Shown here in pieces: positions 27,434 to 35,481 of a stretch of 64,000 nt of DNA. The first letter of the stretch is position 1. Each line of letters starts with the position of its first letter. Source of the DNA: Photobacterium kagoshimensis (GTDB lineage: Bacteria; Pseudomonadota; Gammaproteobacteria; Enterobacterales; Vibrionaceae); assembly GCF_050337045.1 (NCBI RefSeq), contig NZ_JAKJSO010000012.1, positions 248,001 to 312,000 on the forward strand, given 5' to 3'. The position numbers were made by a program, and so were the translations under genes. Under the pieces are notes generated by a model. The model did not search any database. It was not told the origin of the DNA and saw only the letters and a list, made by a program, of their open reading frames with translations.

Positions 27434-28294
27434 CTAAAAACAAACGCTCCAGCCAATGCCAATACACACCAGCATACCCACGTAGTTATTATTCAAAAAT
27501 GCCTGAAAACACGATTCACGCTCGCGATCACGCAGTAATAATTGTTGATAGACAAACAAGCCAGAAGCCAACAATAAGAACCAGTAATACACTTGGCTCA
27601 GCGACAACACCACCCCGACGGCTATCAGTAAGACCAAGGTTGCAAACTGCAAACCGCCGACGATCATCTTGTCAAAACGACCAAATAAAATCGCGGTCGA
27701 CTTAATACCGACTTTTAAATCATCATCACGGTCAACCATGGCATATTGCGTATCGTAGGCAATCGTCCAAGTAATATTAGCTAAAAACAACAACCACGCC
27801 GCTGGCGGTAACACCCCCGACTGGGCTGCGTATGCCATCGGGATAGACCAACCAAACGCCATTCCTAGCACCAGTTGCGGTAAGTGAGTATAACGTTTCA
27901 TAAACGGGTAAGCTGCCGCCAATAACAGCCCAACCACCGACAACATGATGGTGAGCGTATTCATGGTCAGTACCAATAAAAACGACACCAGCACCAGTAA
28001 GCCAAACAAGCCTAAGGCTTCGCGCTCTGAGACTTTCCCCGAAGGCATCGGACGATGAGCCGTACGCTTTACATGGCCATCAAAATTACGATCGGCGAAA
28101 TCATTAATCACACAGCCTGCGGCCCGCATAAAAATCACACCGAGCACAAAAACAATCAGCACTTCCCAGTTAGGAAAGCCGTCTGCGGCAAGAAACAGCG
28201 CCCATAATGTTGGCCACAGTAGCAACAAACTACCAATAGGCCGATCAAAGCGGGCAAGTTGACAATACGCTTTCGCCTTAGTCATTGCTAACAT
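27434..28294 (-). CDS. ubiA: 4-hydroxybenzoate octaprenyltransferase
   Basis: Attaches the polyprenyl tail to 4-hydroxybenzoate in ubiquinone synthesis; a 286-residue multi-span inner-membrane enzyme. The two Asp-rich substrate motifs are NDFADRNFDGHVKRT and DTQYAMVDRDDDLKVG, and the N-terminus has the family motif RPIGSLLLLWPTLWAL. The ATG at 28294 is favoured by an AAGGAG site 5 bases upstream. It overlaps ubiC by 7 bp in a two-gene operon. Confidence 0.97.
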   Translation of the reverse strand: MLAMTKAKAYCQLARFDRPIGSLLLLWPTLWALFLAADGFPNWEVLIVFVLGVIFMRAAGCVINDFADRNFDGHVKRTAHRPMPSGKVSEREALGLFGLLVLVSFLLVLTMNTLTIMLSVVGLLLAAAYPFMKRYTHLPQLVLGMAFGWSIPMAYAAQSGVLPPAAWLLFLANITWTIAYDTQYAMVDRDDDLKVGIKSTAILFGRFDKMIVGGLQFATLVLLIAVGVVLSLSQVYYWFLLLASGLFVYQQLLLRDRERESCFQAFLNNNYVGMLVCIGIGWSVCF

Positions 28295-28830
28295 TGACTC
28301 TCCTTGGTGTAGATCGGGGCCTGAGCCAGAAACAATTCAGCCACCAGCAAAGGTTTTTCGTTTATCCATAAGCGAGAACGACGCGCCCACAAGGGCTTTT
28401 CTGTCGTACCGACATTAGCAACCTCTAGCGCATCACGACGAGCGCTACGATCAGTAAACACACGAAAGCCCAGCGGCATCTCGCCTAATTGTTCGAGGTC
28501 ACTTTCCTGCCCTGTTAGCGTGGAAATCGGGATCAAGGTCCGTGCGAAAACCCAAGGTTGACCATCACCTTGTAATATCACTTTCCGCATCAGGCAGTCA
28601 GCATCTCCAATCAATGCGCGCTCGTCATCTTTCAATGCAGAACGAGGAATCTTAACCTGCTCGATCAAAGACACGGTAAAAGCGTCACAATGGCGCTGAA
28701 AGCGACGTGACAATGACTCCTGTTCAAGCAACCAATGCCCGATTTCGGTGCCCTCAATGCCTAAGTGATCTGGTAATTGCCACTTCGCACCATCTAATAG
28801 GGGTTTGTACAACTGCTTGAATTTCGACAT
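28288..28830 (-). CDS. ubiC: Chorismate pyruvate-lyase
   Basis: Splits chorismate to 4-hydroxybenzoate and pyruvate, the committed step of ubiquinone synthesis. The 180 residues (E. coli 165) contain the product-binding Arg region REVILQG-like VILQGDGQPWVFARTLIP, PLGFRVFTD, the GRRSRLWI-like ARRSRLWI and the catalytic Glu in LLVAELFL. It is the first gene of ubiC-ubiA. Confidence 0.95.
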   Translation of the reverse strand: MSKFKQLYKPLLDGAKWQLPDHLGIEGTEIGHWLLEQESLSRRFQRHCDAFTVSLIEQVKIPRSALKDDERALIGDADCLMRKVILQGDGQPWVFARTLIPISTLTGQESDLEQLGEMPLGFRVFTDRSARRDALEVANVGTTEKPLWARRSRLWINEKPLLVAELFLAQAPIYTKESQC

Positions 28831-28988
28831 TTTTCCAAATCAAATTCTGCCAAGCATCCATAAAATAGCTTGGTAGAATGTGGTTAATTTATTACCATAA
28901 AGAGTCACTATTGTAGCAAGCTGTAACGGGTACGAATATCGTTACGATCGAAAGAAAACGATTCCTAGCAGTAAATCCCCACAAACTG

Positions 28989-29417
28989 ATGAATATTATG
29001 ATGAAATCAAAACTCGTTAACCTTGCACTACTTCTAACTTGTATGCTGTTTTCCCCACTTTCTCTTGCTGAAGCGGAAAGTGCACAAGCGAAGCCGCAGT
29101 ATTCGTATTACACGTTAGCGCCCGATATTACGACCAACTATGTCACCCAGGGTAACCGCTTAGGCTACCTGCGCCTTCAAATTGATCTGATGGTGATCGA
29201 CCCAAGCTTGGTCAAAATCGTAGAAGAACACTCACCACTGATCCGTGATGCGATTATCACCATTATCGGCCGACAACCAGAGGCGAAAGTGAAATCATTG
29301 GCAGGCCGCGAAGAAATTCGCCAAGCATGTCTCGACACGGTGAATGAGCTATTAATTGCCGAAACCAATCAAAAACTGCTGACAGAACTACTATTTACCA
29401 AGTATTTGTACCAGTAA
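28989..29417 (+). CDS. Secreted FliL-like protein
   Basis: A 142-residue protein whose 50-142 region resembles the periplasmic FliL domain (LGYLRLQIDLMVIDPSLVKIVEEHSPLIRDAIITII, ending LLFTKYLYQ). Instead of the single membrane anchor of flagellar FliL it begins with a cleavable-looking signal peptide (to about residue 27, SLAEA). No flagellar genes are nearby; vibrios carry this gene after ubiC. Function is unknown; a stomatin-like or motor-related role is only inference. Start could also be at 28998 or 29001, as no ribosome site is decisive. Confidence 0.85.
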   Translation: MNIMMKSKLVNLALLLTCMLFSPLSLAEAESAQAKPQYSYYTLAPDITTNYVTQGNRLGYLRLQIDLMVIDPSLVKIVEEHSPLIRDAIITIIGRQPEAKVKSLAGREEIRQACLDTVNELLIAETNQKLLTELLFTKYLYQ

Positions 29418-29448
29418 CCCCATCTCCTTGTGGTTAGTAAGAAACGCC

Positions 29449-29476
29449 AAAGGCACTCCAAAGAGTGCCTTTTTTG
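29449..29476 (+). terminator. Terminator after the FliL-like gene
   Basis: Stem GGCACTC/GAGTGCC with loop CAAA, preceded by A's and followed by T6. It lies between this gene and convergent glpD and probably works in both directions. Confidence 0.9.
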
Positions 29477-29514
29477 TTTTTATCAGCCTAAACGGTTTAG
29501 TTTAACGGCGCCAT

Positions 29515-31032
29515 CTACGCAGCAACTTCAGCTTGTGCCACATGGGCTTTCAGGTATTCAGCTACCGCTTGCTGTTGCTCTTGCGATAGGTATAGGCCCA
29601 GTTTGCTCCGACGCCATAACGCATCTTCCGCAGTTTGGACAAATTCATGTGCAACCAAGTAATCCAACTCACACTCGGTTAGACCCTGACCAAATTCCGC
29701 TCCCATTTGATCTTTATTCGTCCTGCCTGCAACCAACTGTAACGCGCGTTCACCATAGTTGGTCAACCAGCGATCTATCGTGAAGTTATCCAACCAAGGA
29801 CATTGCAGCATAAGTTGTTGCTGAGTATGGTCGCGGTTAAATTGGTCGCTCGCCCCCGGCAAGTAGGAATCGGCCGTCCATGATGGTGTCATCTGAGAGA
29901 AGAACGGCGAGAGGTGGTTCATGGCCGCCTCTGCCAATTTACGGTATGTCGTAAGCTTGCCACCAAAAATAGACAGCAGCGGTGCATTCTGCCCGTCTTG
30001 ATCCAGTTCTAAAGTGTAATCACGGGTGATGGCTTGCGGCGAATCAGATTCATCATCACACAATGGTCGCACGCCACTGTAGGTCCACACCACATCGGCA
30101 CGCTGCAGTGATTTTTTAAAATTGTTGTTGTAAACGTCCAGCAAATAGTTAATTTCGTTTTCATCGATTGCCACTTCACGCGGATCGCCTTGGTATTCAA
30201 CATCCGTGGTGCCAATAATCGAGAAACGATCTAAGTACGGGATCACAAACACAATACGGTTATCTTCATTTTGCAGAATATAAGCCTGCGGCTGATCGTG
30301 CACCCGTGGCACCACGATATGTGAGCCTTTGATTAAGCGAATATTACGCGGTGAGGCTTGCGCTAGGCTGTGGTCAAAGAAGGCTTTTACCCAAGGGCCT
30401 GCAGCATTCACTAATGCATGTGAACGGCGCTCAAACGTTTGATTCGTTTGCGTATCAAGAATTGTCACCCGCCAAATATCGCCTTCGCGCACAGCTTTTT
30501 CAACGCGGCAACGGTTACGGACTTCGCCACCCTTTTCTGCGGTTTCCATCGCATTCAAAATAACCAATCGGGCATCATCGACCCAGCAGTCGGAATATTC
30601 AAAACCACGGGTGATTTCAGGTGCCAGTACCGAGTCAGTACCAAACTTAAGGCCTTCACTCGCTGGCAGCGTGGTACGCTTACCAAGGTGGTCATAAAGA
30701 AATAAGCCCGCACGGATCATCCATGCAGGGCGAAGGTGAGGACGATGAGGTAAACGAAAACGCATCGGGCGAGCAATATGCGGTGCTTTACGCAATAGCA
30801 CTTCACGTTCAGCCAAGGCTTCGCCCACTAAACGAAACTCATAATGCTCTAAGTAACGTAACCCGCCATGAATTAACTTCGAACTCGCTGATGATGTAGC
30901 GGATGCAAAATCGCTGGCTTCATATAAACCGACTTTTAGGCCGCGACCCGCCGCATCGGCGGCAATTCCCGCCCCATTGATACCACCACCGACAACAATT
31001 ACGTCGAGCACTTCATTGCGTTCTACTACCAT
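29515..31032 (-). CDS. glpD: Aerobic glycerol-3-phosphate dehydrogenase
   Basis: A membrane-associated FAD enzyme that oxidises glycerol-3-phosphate to DHAP and passes electrons to ubiquinone. The 505 residues match E. coli GlpD: dinucleotide-binding VVGGGINGAGIAADAAGRG, CATSSASSK-like SATSSASSKLIHGGLRYLEHYEFRLV region, and VWTYSGVRPLCDDESDSPQAITRDY. ATG 31032 was chosen over an in-frame start 8 codons upstream because AGGT precedes it and it aligns with the family. A GlpR operator lies 67-86 bases upstream. Confidence 0.97.
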   Translation of the reverse strand: MVVERNEVLDVIVVGGGINGAGIAADAAGRGLKVGLYEASDFASATSSASSKLIHGGLRYLEHYEFRLVGEALAEREVLLRKAPHIARPMRFRLPHRPHLRPAWMIRAGLFLYDHLGKRTTLPASEGLKFGTDSVLAPEITRGFEYSDCWVDDARLVILNAMETAEKGGEVRNRCRVEKAVREGDIWRVTILDTQTNQTFERRSHALVNAAGPWVKAFFDHSLAQASPRNIRLIKGSHIVVPRVHDQPQAYILQNEDNRIVFVIPYLDRFSIIGTTDVEYQGDPREVAIDENEINYLLDVYNNNFKKSLQRADVVWTYSGVRPLCDDESDSPQAITRDYTLELDQDGQNAPLLSIFGGKLTTYRKLAEAAMNHLSPFFSQMTPSWTADSYLPGASDQFNRDHTQQQLMLQCPWLDNFTIDRWLTNYGERALQLVAGRTNKDQMGAEFGQGLTECELDYLVAHEFVQTAEDALWRRSKLGLYLSQEQQQAVAEYLKAHVAQAEVAA

Positions 31033-31088
31033 GCGACCTACCTCACCTCTGACCAAGATTCTTCGTTAATCTCACAATCGAAACAAAA

Positions 31089-31130
31089 CGAACATTAAAA
31101 TGCTCGATTACGAACATAGTAGCGAACATA
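31089..31130 (-). promoter_or_regulatory. GlpR operator with flanking half-sites (glpD promoter)
   Basis: AATGCTCGATTACGAACATA (31099-31118) differs from the GlpR consensus WATGTTCGWTWWCGAACATW at one position. Two more CGAACAT half-sites sit at 31089 and 31123, so the repressor may bind several adjacent sites, as in the E. coli glp promoters. glpR itself is the neighbouring gene. Confidence 0.8.
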
Positions 31131-31144
31131 TTGATCAAGATCAT
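31131..31144 (-). promoter_or_regulatory. Possible CRP site upstream of glpD
   Basis: TTGATCAAGATCAT is a near-palindrome matching the core of TGTGATCTAGATCACA, though both outer ends deviate. Its position just upstream of the GlpR sites suits catabolite activation of glpD. Confidence 0.4.
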
Positions 31145-31185
31145 CACAAATTTTGCTGTTTATTCGTACACCATGATCATTAGCA

Positions 31186-31220
31186 CAAAAAAAACGGGCT
31201 ACCCAATAAAGGTAGCCCGT
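31186..31220 (-). terminator. glpR terminator
   Basis: A 10-bp perfect stem ACGGGCTACC/GGTAGCCCGT with a 7-base loop; read on the minus strand it is followed by T7. It ends the glpR transcript before the glpD promoter region. Confidence 0.93.
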
Positions 31221-31241
31221 TCGTTTTCGAAAACAGAAAAG

Positions 31242-32003
31242 TTAAGCAATAATTTCTAAGTGAATTTCATGCTCAACAAGTCGTTTATTCAACTCTTGGG
31301 GTGGTTGCTGATCGGTAAACAGCATATCTATTTGGCTAATATCGCCTAAATTCACCATCGCATTACGACCGAATTTAGTGTGGTCGACCCCCAGCATCAC
31401 GCAGCGACTATTTTCAATGATCGCCTGTTTGACACGGACTTCATGGTAATCAAAGTCCAGTAATGACCCATCCAAGTCGATACCACTGATACCCATAATC
31501 CCGAAATCTAATCGGAATTGAGAAATAAAATCGAGTGTGGCTTCACCTACGATACCACCATCTCGGTTACGTACTTCACCGCCTGCCAGAATCACGCGGA
31601 AATCATCTTTCCCCGTCAGAATACTCGCCACATTCAGGTTGTTTGTCACCACGCGCAGGTCATTGTGATCCAGCAAGGCACGGGCAACGGCTTCAGGTGT
31701 GGTGCCAATATCAATGAATAAGGTCGCACCATCGGGAATGTGGGATGCCATTGCTTGGGCAATGCGGTCTTTTTCAGCCAATTGCATCACTTTACGGGTG
31801 CTGTACGAGGTATTAACGGAACTCGAAGGGACAGTCGCGCCACCATGATGACGGCGAATTTTGTTGTCAGCCGCCATCTCATTTAAATCGCGACGGATCG
31901 TTTGTGGGCTGACGTTAAAGCGTTCGACTAAATCGTCGGTACTAACATAACCTTGTGTTTTCACAAGATCGATAATTTCTTGATGACGTTTGCTCTGCTT
32001 CAC
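31242..32003 (-). CDS. glpR: Glycerol-3-phosphate regulon repressor GlpR (DeoR family)
   Basis: A 253-residue repressor released from DNA by glycerol-3-phosphate. The N-terminal winged helix is VSTDDLVERFNVSPQTIRRDLNEM and the effector domain has LFIDIGTTPEAVARAL and the DFGIMGISGID loop. It is very close to E. coli GlpR. Here it sits between glpT and glpD, both expected targets, while in E. coli it follows glpEG. It is 97 bases after glpT, separated by a hairpin without T-run, so it may be read from glpT. Confidence 0.97.
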   Translation of the reverse strand: MKQSKRHQEIIDLVKTQGYVSTDDLVERFNVSPQTIRRDLNEMAADNKIRRHHGGATVPSSSVNTSYSTRKVMQLAEKDRIAQAMASHIPDGATLFIDIGTTPEAVARALLDHNDLRVVTNNLNVASILTGKDDFRVILAGGEVRNRDGGIVGEATLDFISQFRLDFGIMGISGIDLDGSLLDFDYHEVRVKQAIIENSRCVMLGVDHTKFGRNAMVNLGDISQIDMLFTDQQPPQELNKRLVEHEIHLEIIA

Positions 32004-32028
32004 TGCTCACGCGGCTCCTGGTTACAAC

Positions 32029-32052
32029 AAGGCTCCGCGAATACGGAGCCTT
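32029..32052 (-). other. Hairpin between glpT and glpR
   Basis: A perfect 9-bp stem AAGGCTCCG/CGGAGCCTT with a 6-base loop. On the minus strand it is not followed by T's, so it is more likely an mRNA-stabilising or partially terminating structure than a full terminator. Confidence 0.6.
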
Positions 32053-32100
32053 ATCATATTACCTACAGCACTCTAAAGATGCCAATGATGGCGATCTCAA

Positions 32101-33465
32101 TCATGCATTTTGTTCTGCTACATGGTGGTCATGCTCAATTTTTTTCTCACCCACCAATGCCAGTGTTAGGAAGAAAATAGAGAAACCACACGATGCTGTC
32201 AGTACAAGGAAGCCACCGTCCCAACCAAAGTGGTCAACGGTGTAACCTAAGATAGCATTTGCCGCTACAGCACCGCCAAGGTAACCAAAGAGGCCCGTCA
32301 GACCTGCTGCTGTACCTGCTGCTTTCTTCGGTGCTAGCTCTAGCGCGTACAGACCAATCAGCATAACTGGACCATAAATCAAGAAGCCGATTGCAACCAG
32401 TGCCATCATATCAACCGTTGGGTTGCCCGGAGGGTTAAACCAGTAAACCAATACCGCCACGGTCACAAGCGCCATGAACAAGATACCAGCTGGGGCACGA
32501 CGGCCTTTGAAGAATTTATCTGACATCCAGCCACACAGTAGCGTACCAGGAATACCCGCCCACTCATAAAGGAAGTATGCCCAAGACGATTTATCTACCG
32601 TAAAGTGTTTCACTTCACTTAGGTAAACAGGCGCCCAGTCCAAAACACCGTAGCGGATCAAGTATACGAAGGCATTCGCGATAGCAATGAACCAAAGCAG
32701 TTTGTTATTGAAGACGTACTTGAAGAAAATTTCCTTCGCCGTCATCTCTTTTTCATGTGATTCATCATAGCTATCAGGGTAATCGTCTTTGTGCTCTTCG
32801 ATAGAAGGCAAACCACACGATTGCGGGGTATCACGCATCACCAATAAACTGAATGCAGCAACCAATAGCGCAAAGAAAGCAGGCACATAGAAAGCTGAAC
32901 GCCAGTCATCGTTAAACGCCCACAGACCCAGTAGGAACATAGGACCAATCAAGCCGCCACCCACGTTATGGGCAACGTTCCAAACTGACACTACCTCACC
33001 ACGCTCTTTGCGCGACCACCAGTGCACCATGGTTCGTCCACAAGCAGGCCAGCCCATACCTTGGAACCAACCGTTAAGGAACAAGAGGATAAACATCGCA
33101 GCGATACTACCTGTCGCCCATGGCATAAAGCCAAAGCACAGCATCACCAGTGCGGACATCGTCAAACCTGCGGCTAAAAAGTAGCGAGGGTTTGAACGGT
33201 CAGACACATTCCCCATCAAAAATTTGGATAAACCGTAAGCAATCGATACAGCAGCTAAGGCAACACCTAGCTCACCGCGACTATAACCATATTCTTCAAT
33301 TAGGAATGGCATTGCCAAACTGAAGTTTTTACGTACTAGGTAGTAACCGGCATAACCGAAGAAAATACCAGCAAACAATTGCCAACGAAGGCGCTTATAG
33401 ACGGGATCAATTTGATCGCCGCCTAACCGCTCTATGTGAGCAGCAGGACGAAACAAGCCAAACAT
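32101..33465 (-). CDS. glpT: Glycerol-3-phosphate/phosphate antiporter
   Basis: A 12-span major facilitator that exchanges periplasmic glycerol-3-phosphate for cytosolic phosphate. The 454 residues carry the substrate-site residues in equivalent positions to E. coli GlpT: Arg45 (YYLVRKNFSLAMP), His166 (VWNVAHNVGG) and Arg271 (YLIRYGVLDWAPVYL). AAGGA lies about 8 bases before the ATG. Upstream sequence has a dyad and a CRP-like site, consistent with glp-type regulation. It also imports fosfomycin in relatives. Confidence 0.97.
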   Translation of the reverse strand: MFGLFRPAAHIERLGGDQIDPVYKRLRWQLFAGIFFGYAGYYLVRKNFSLAMPFLIEEYGYSRGELGVALAAVSIAYGLSKFLMGNVSDRSNPRYFLAAGLTMSALVMLCFGFMPWATGSIAAMFILLFLNGWFQGMGWPACGRTMVHWWSRKERGEVVSVWNVAHNVGGGLIGPMFLLGLWAFNDDWRSAFYVPAFFALLVAAFSLLVMRDTPQSCGLPSIEEHKDDYPDSYDESHEKEMTAKEIFFKYVFNNKLLWFIAIANAFVYLIRYGVLDWAPVYLSEVKHFTVDKSSWAYFLYEWAGIPGTLLCGWMSDKFFKGRRAPAGILFMALVTVAVLVYWFNPPGNPTVDMMALVAIGFLIYGPVMLIGLYALELAPKKAAGTAAGLTGLFGYLGGAVAANAILGYTVDHFGWDGGFLVLTASCGFSIFFLTLALVGEKKIEHDHHVAEQNA

Positions 33466-33553
33466 AAGATGTTCCTTATTTAATATTCTTATGGCGATGG
33501 TGTAGGTGACGCATAGGGATAGAGTGAGCGTTTAAAAAGTAAAAATGCTCAAA

Positions 33554-33573
33554 TCGCGCAAATTATTGCGCGA
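33554..33573. promoter_or_regulatory. Perfect 20-bp dyad upstream of glpT
   Basis: TCGCGCAA-ATTA-TTGCGCGA is a perfect inverted repeat about 90 bases before the glpT start. GlpR-like half-sites flank it (ATGCTC just left, CGAACA overlapping its right end). It does not fit the GlpR consensus well, so another regulator may bind here. Confidence 0.55.
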
Positions 33574-33588
33574 ACAAACAACAAAAAC

Positions 33589-33604
33589 CGTGAAAACAAT
33601 CATA
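33589..33604 (-). promoter_or_regulatory. Possible CRP site upstream of glpT
   Basis: CGTGA-AAACAA-TCATA matches TGTGA-N6-TCACA at eight of ten positions and lies just upstream of the 20-bp dyad, in an activator position for glpT. Confidence 0.45.
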
Positions 33605-33744
33605 AACGAAGATTAAGTTTGCACTTAACAGCAAATTACGGCTCTTTTTTACTCATAAGTTGATCACGCTTCATTATTCAACACGTTTGGTAACGATGTA
33701 GAAACACACAGTTCGATTATTTTTTTATCTATTTGAATAAAAAA

Positions 33745-33774
33745 GAAAAACGCAGTCATCACTGACTGCGTTTT
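33745..33774 (-). terminator. glpEG terminator
   Basis: Stem CGCAGTCA/TGACTGCG with loop TCAC and A5/T4 flanks; the A-side gives a T5 tail for the minus-strand glpE-glpG message. Confidence 0.9.
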
Positions 33775-33812
33775 ATGCGAAATTTTAACACCTCTTTGTA
33801 GGCTAATCGCTA

Positions 33813-34652
33813 CTAAGCATGGCTTGGTGCTCGTTTGGCATCAATAAAGCCCAATACGCACCCACTCAGTAAACCGAATAAATGGGCCATATTTGCAATA
33901 GACATACCAAAAGGTTCGGCAAACCCTATGACTAGCCATGCCAACATAAAGACCACATAAGGTTTGGGTAACACTAAACCACGTTCCGGCGCGAGCCAAC
34001 CTAGCCACCAGATGTAGCCCATCAAGGCATACACCACGCCCGATAAGCCACCAAAATTAGGGCCATGTAGCCAAAACTGAGCAAAACCTGAAATGAGAGC
34101 AGAAAATAAGAAGACTTGGAGTAATTTACCACTGCCGCTATGTTGCTCTAGCTGCCCCCCTAAAATCCACCACCACAAACAGTTAAAAACAATATGCAGC
34201 GTAGAGAAATGGATCAGCGCATGGGAGAAATAGCGCCATAGCTGCCATTCGTCACCTTGCATGGTCGGAAAATGCGTCAGGGCAAAAATAGGCTGGCGGA
34301 AGCCTAAGAACCACAAGACATAAATGGTGATCACGACCACCATCACCGATAAGCTAAACGGACCTGCTTGGGTTGTGACCATCTTGAGTAAACTGGGGTT
34401 CTGATAATAGAACTTAGCAGTACGGCTTTCCGCCACATCCCATGATGCCGCGGCATAGCGCTTGGCATAAGGATCCGCAATAAACGCAGCCAGTTCAGCT
34501 TCCACTTCAACCAAATGCTGGCTATCAGCAAGCCACAAGGCAAATACCCCTTCAGGCTCTGATGCCATCTGTATGGTGATCCCACGGGAAGCCATATAAT
34601 CAATAAAGGCTTGCCCTTGACGAGGATTAGGAAGTCCAACTAACCGATGCAT
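33813..34652 (-). CDS. glpG: Rhomboid intramembrane serine protease GlpG
   Basis: A 279-residue membrane protease that cleaves transmembrane substrates. A cytosolic N-terminal domain is followed by six helices. The catalytic dyad is Ser204 in FGGLSGVVYALMGY and His257 in SIANMAHLFGL; the oxyanion-site region HALIHFSTLHIVFNCLWWW also matches. ATG 34652 is chosen for its GGAG site and family alignment over a start 18 codons upstream inside the glpE end. It lies 17 bases after glpE. Confidence 0.96.
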   Translation of the reverse strand: MHRLVGLPNPRQGQAFIDYMASRGITIQMASEPEGVFALWLADSQHLVEVEAELAAFIADPYAKRYAAASWDVAESRTAKFYYQNPSLLKMVTTQAGPFSLSVMVVVITIYVLWFLGFRQPIFALTHFPTMQGDEWQLWRYFSHALIHFSTLHIVFNCLWWWILGGQLEQHSGSGKLLQVFLFSALISGFAQFWLHGPNFGGLSGVVYALMGYIWWLGWLAPERGLVLPKPYVVFMLAWLVIGFAEPFGMSIANMAHLFGLLSGCVLGFIDAKRAPSHA

Positions 34653-34669
34653 TGCTCTTACTCCACTTT

Positions 34670-34990
34670 TTACTGCTCTTGGGCAGGATAACCTTCTCGG
34701 CGCCACGCTTCAAAGCCACCATCCATACTATACACCGCATCATACCCTTGATTAATGAGATATTGTGCCGCGCCTTGGCTGCTAATACCGTGGTAGCACA
34801 TCACAATCACTGGCTGTTCAAAATCCACTTCATCCATCAGACGTACCATGGTGTCATTGGTGAGGTGAAAAGCGTTATGCGGGTGTGCTTGGCTATGTGA
34901 TTGGGGATCACGAATATCCACCAGCACCGCTTGATCTTGTTGCAACATGCTATAAGCATCCTGCACTGAAATATGTTCAAACTGTTCCAT
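34670..34990 (-). CDS. glpE: Thiosulfate sulfurtransferase GlpE (rhodanese)
   Basis: A single-domain rhodanese of 106 residues (E. coli 108) that transfers sulfane sulfur from thiosulfate to cyanide or thioredoxin. Active-site Cys65 is in the loop MCYHGIS. It is the first gene of glpE-glpG. The upstream gap to rpoH is unusually rich in DnaA boxes and GATC sites. Confidence 0.95.
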   Translation of the reverse strand: MEQFEHISVQDAYSMLQQDQAVLVDIRDPQSHSQAHPHNAFHLTNDTMVRLMDEVDFEQPVIVMCYHGISSQGAAQYLINQGYDAVYSMDGGFEAWRREGYPAQEQ

Positions 34991-35422
34991 TCACTTTCTC
35001 ACTTTCTGTTGAATAGGGTCTGAATCAAAGATCCGACCGCTTTATTATTAGATCCATAATATGTGACGATCGTCCGTTTTGCGATCATTCCATGGTTACA
35101 GCAACGGCTTACCACCCTCGCCCGCTGTATCTTCTCCAGTTACTCACAGCCTCACACTGACAATATGGGCTTATCCACACCACACAAGTTGCGCATAAAC
35201 CCAGCAATGACAAGGTGTTGATCGCGTACTGATAGAGCACTCACTGCAAAAGCGATCACAAAGCAACCAACTGTGGAAAAGTCTGTGAATTACGTTGATA
35301 ATGTGGTTTGAAGATTTAGGATCCACTATATATAGATTGGATCCATCATAAGCTGTGGATAAGACGCCGAGTAATGCACAGAGCTACTCACAAATGTGAG
35401 GTAACTCCCAAATTTTAGGCGT
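34991..35422. other. Intergenic DnaA-box and GATC cluster
   Basis: No gene is visible in this gap. It contains TTATCCACA at 35171-35179, its exact complement TGTGGATAA at 35354-35362, and the close relative TGTGGAAAA at 35272-35280. GATC sites lie at 35030, 35051, 35068, 35083, 35220, 35254, 35320 and 35340, with two more at 35460 and 35478 near the rpoH end. GGATCCA occurs twice, 20 bp apart, around the palindrome CTATATATAG. About two GATC would be expected by chance. A DnaA-binding element is the inferred role. Confidence 0.6.
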
Positions 35423-35447
35423 AAAAAAGCCGGTATCATACCGGCTT
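35423..35447 (-). terminator. rpoH terminator
   Basis: Stem GCCGGT/ACCGGC with a 5-base loop; on the minus strand it is followed by T6. Confidence 0.92.
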
Positions 35448-35481
35448 CAATTTTATGATGATCAGCTATGCGTGTAAGATC

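Noticed and set aside
34991..35481. Chromosomal replication origin
   Set aside because: DnaA boxes and GATC sites are present, but the flanking genes are glpE and rpoH, there is no clear AT-rich 13-mer set, and no dnaA, mnmG or rctB nearby. Kept as a DnaA-binding candidate only.
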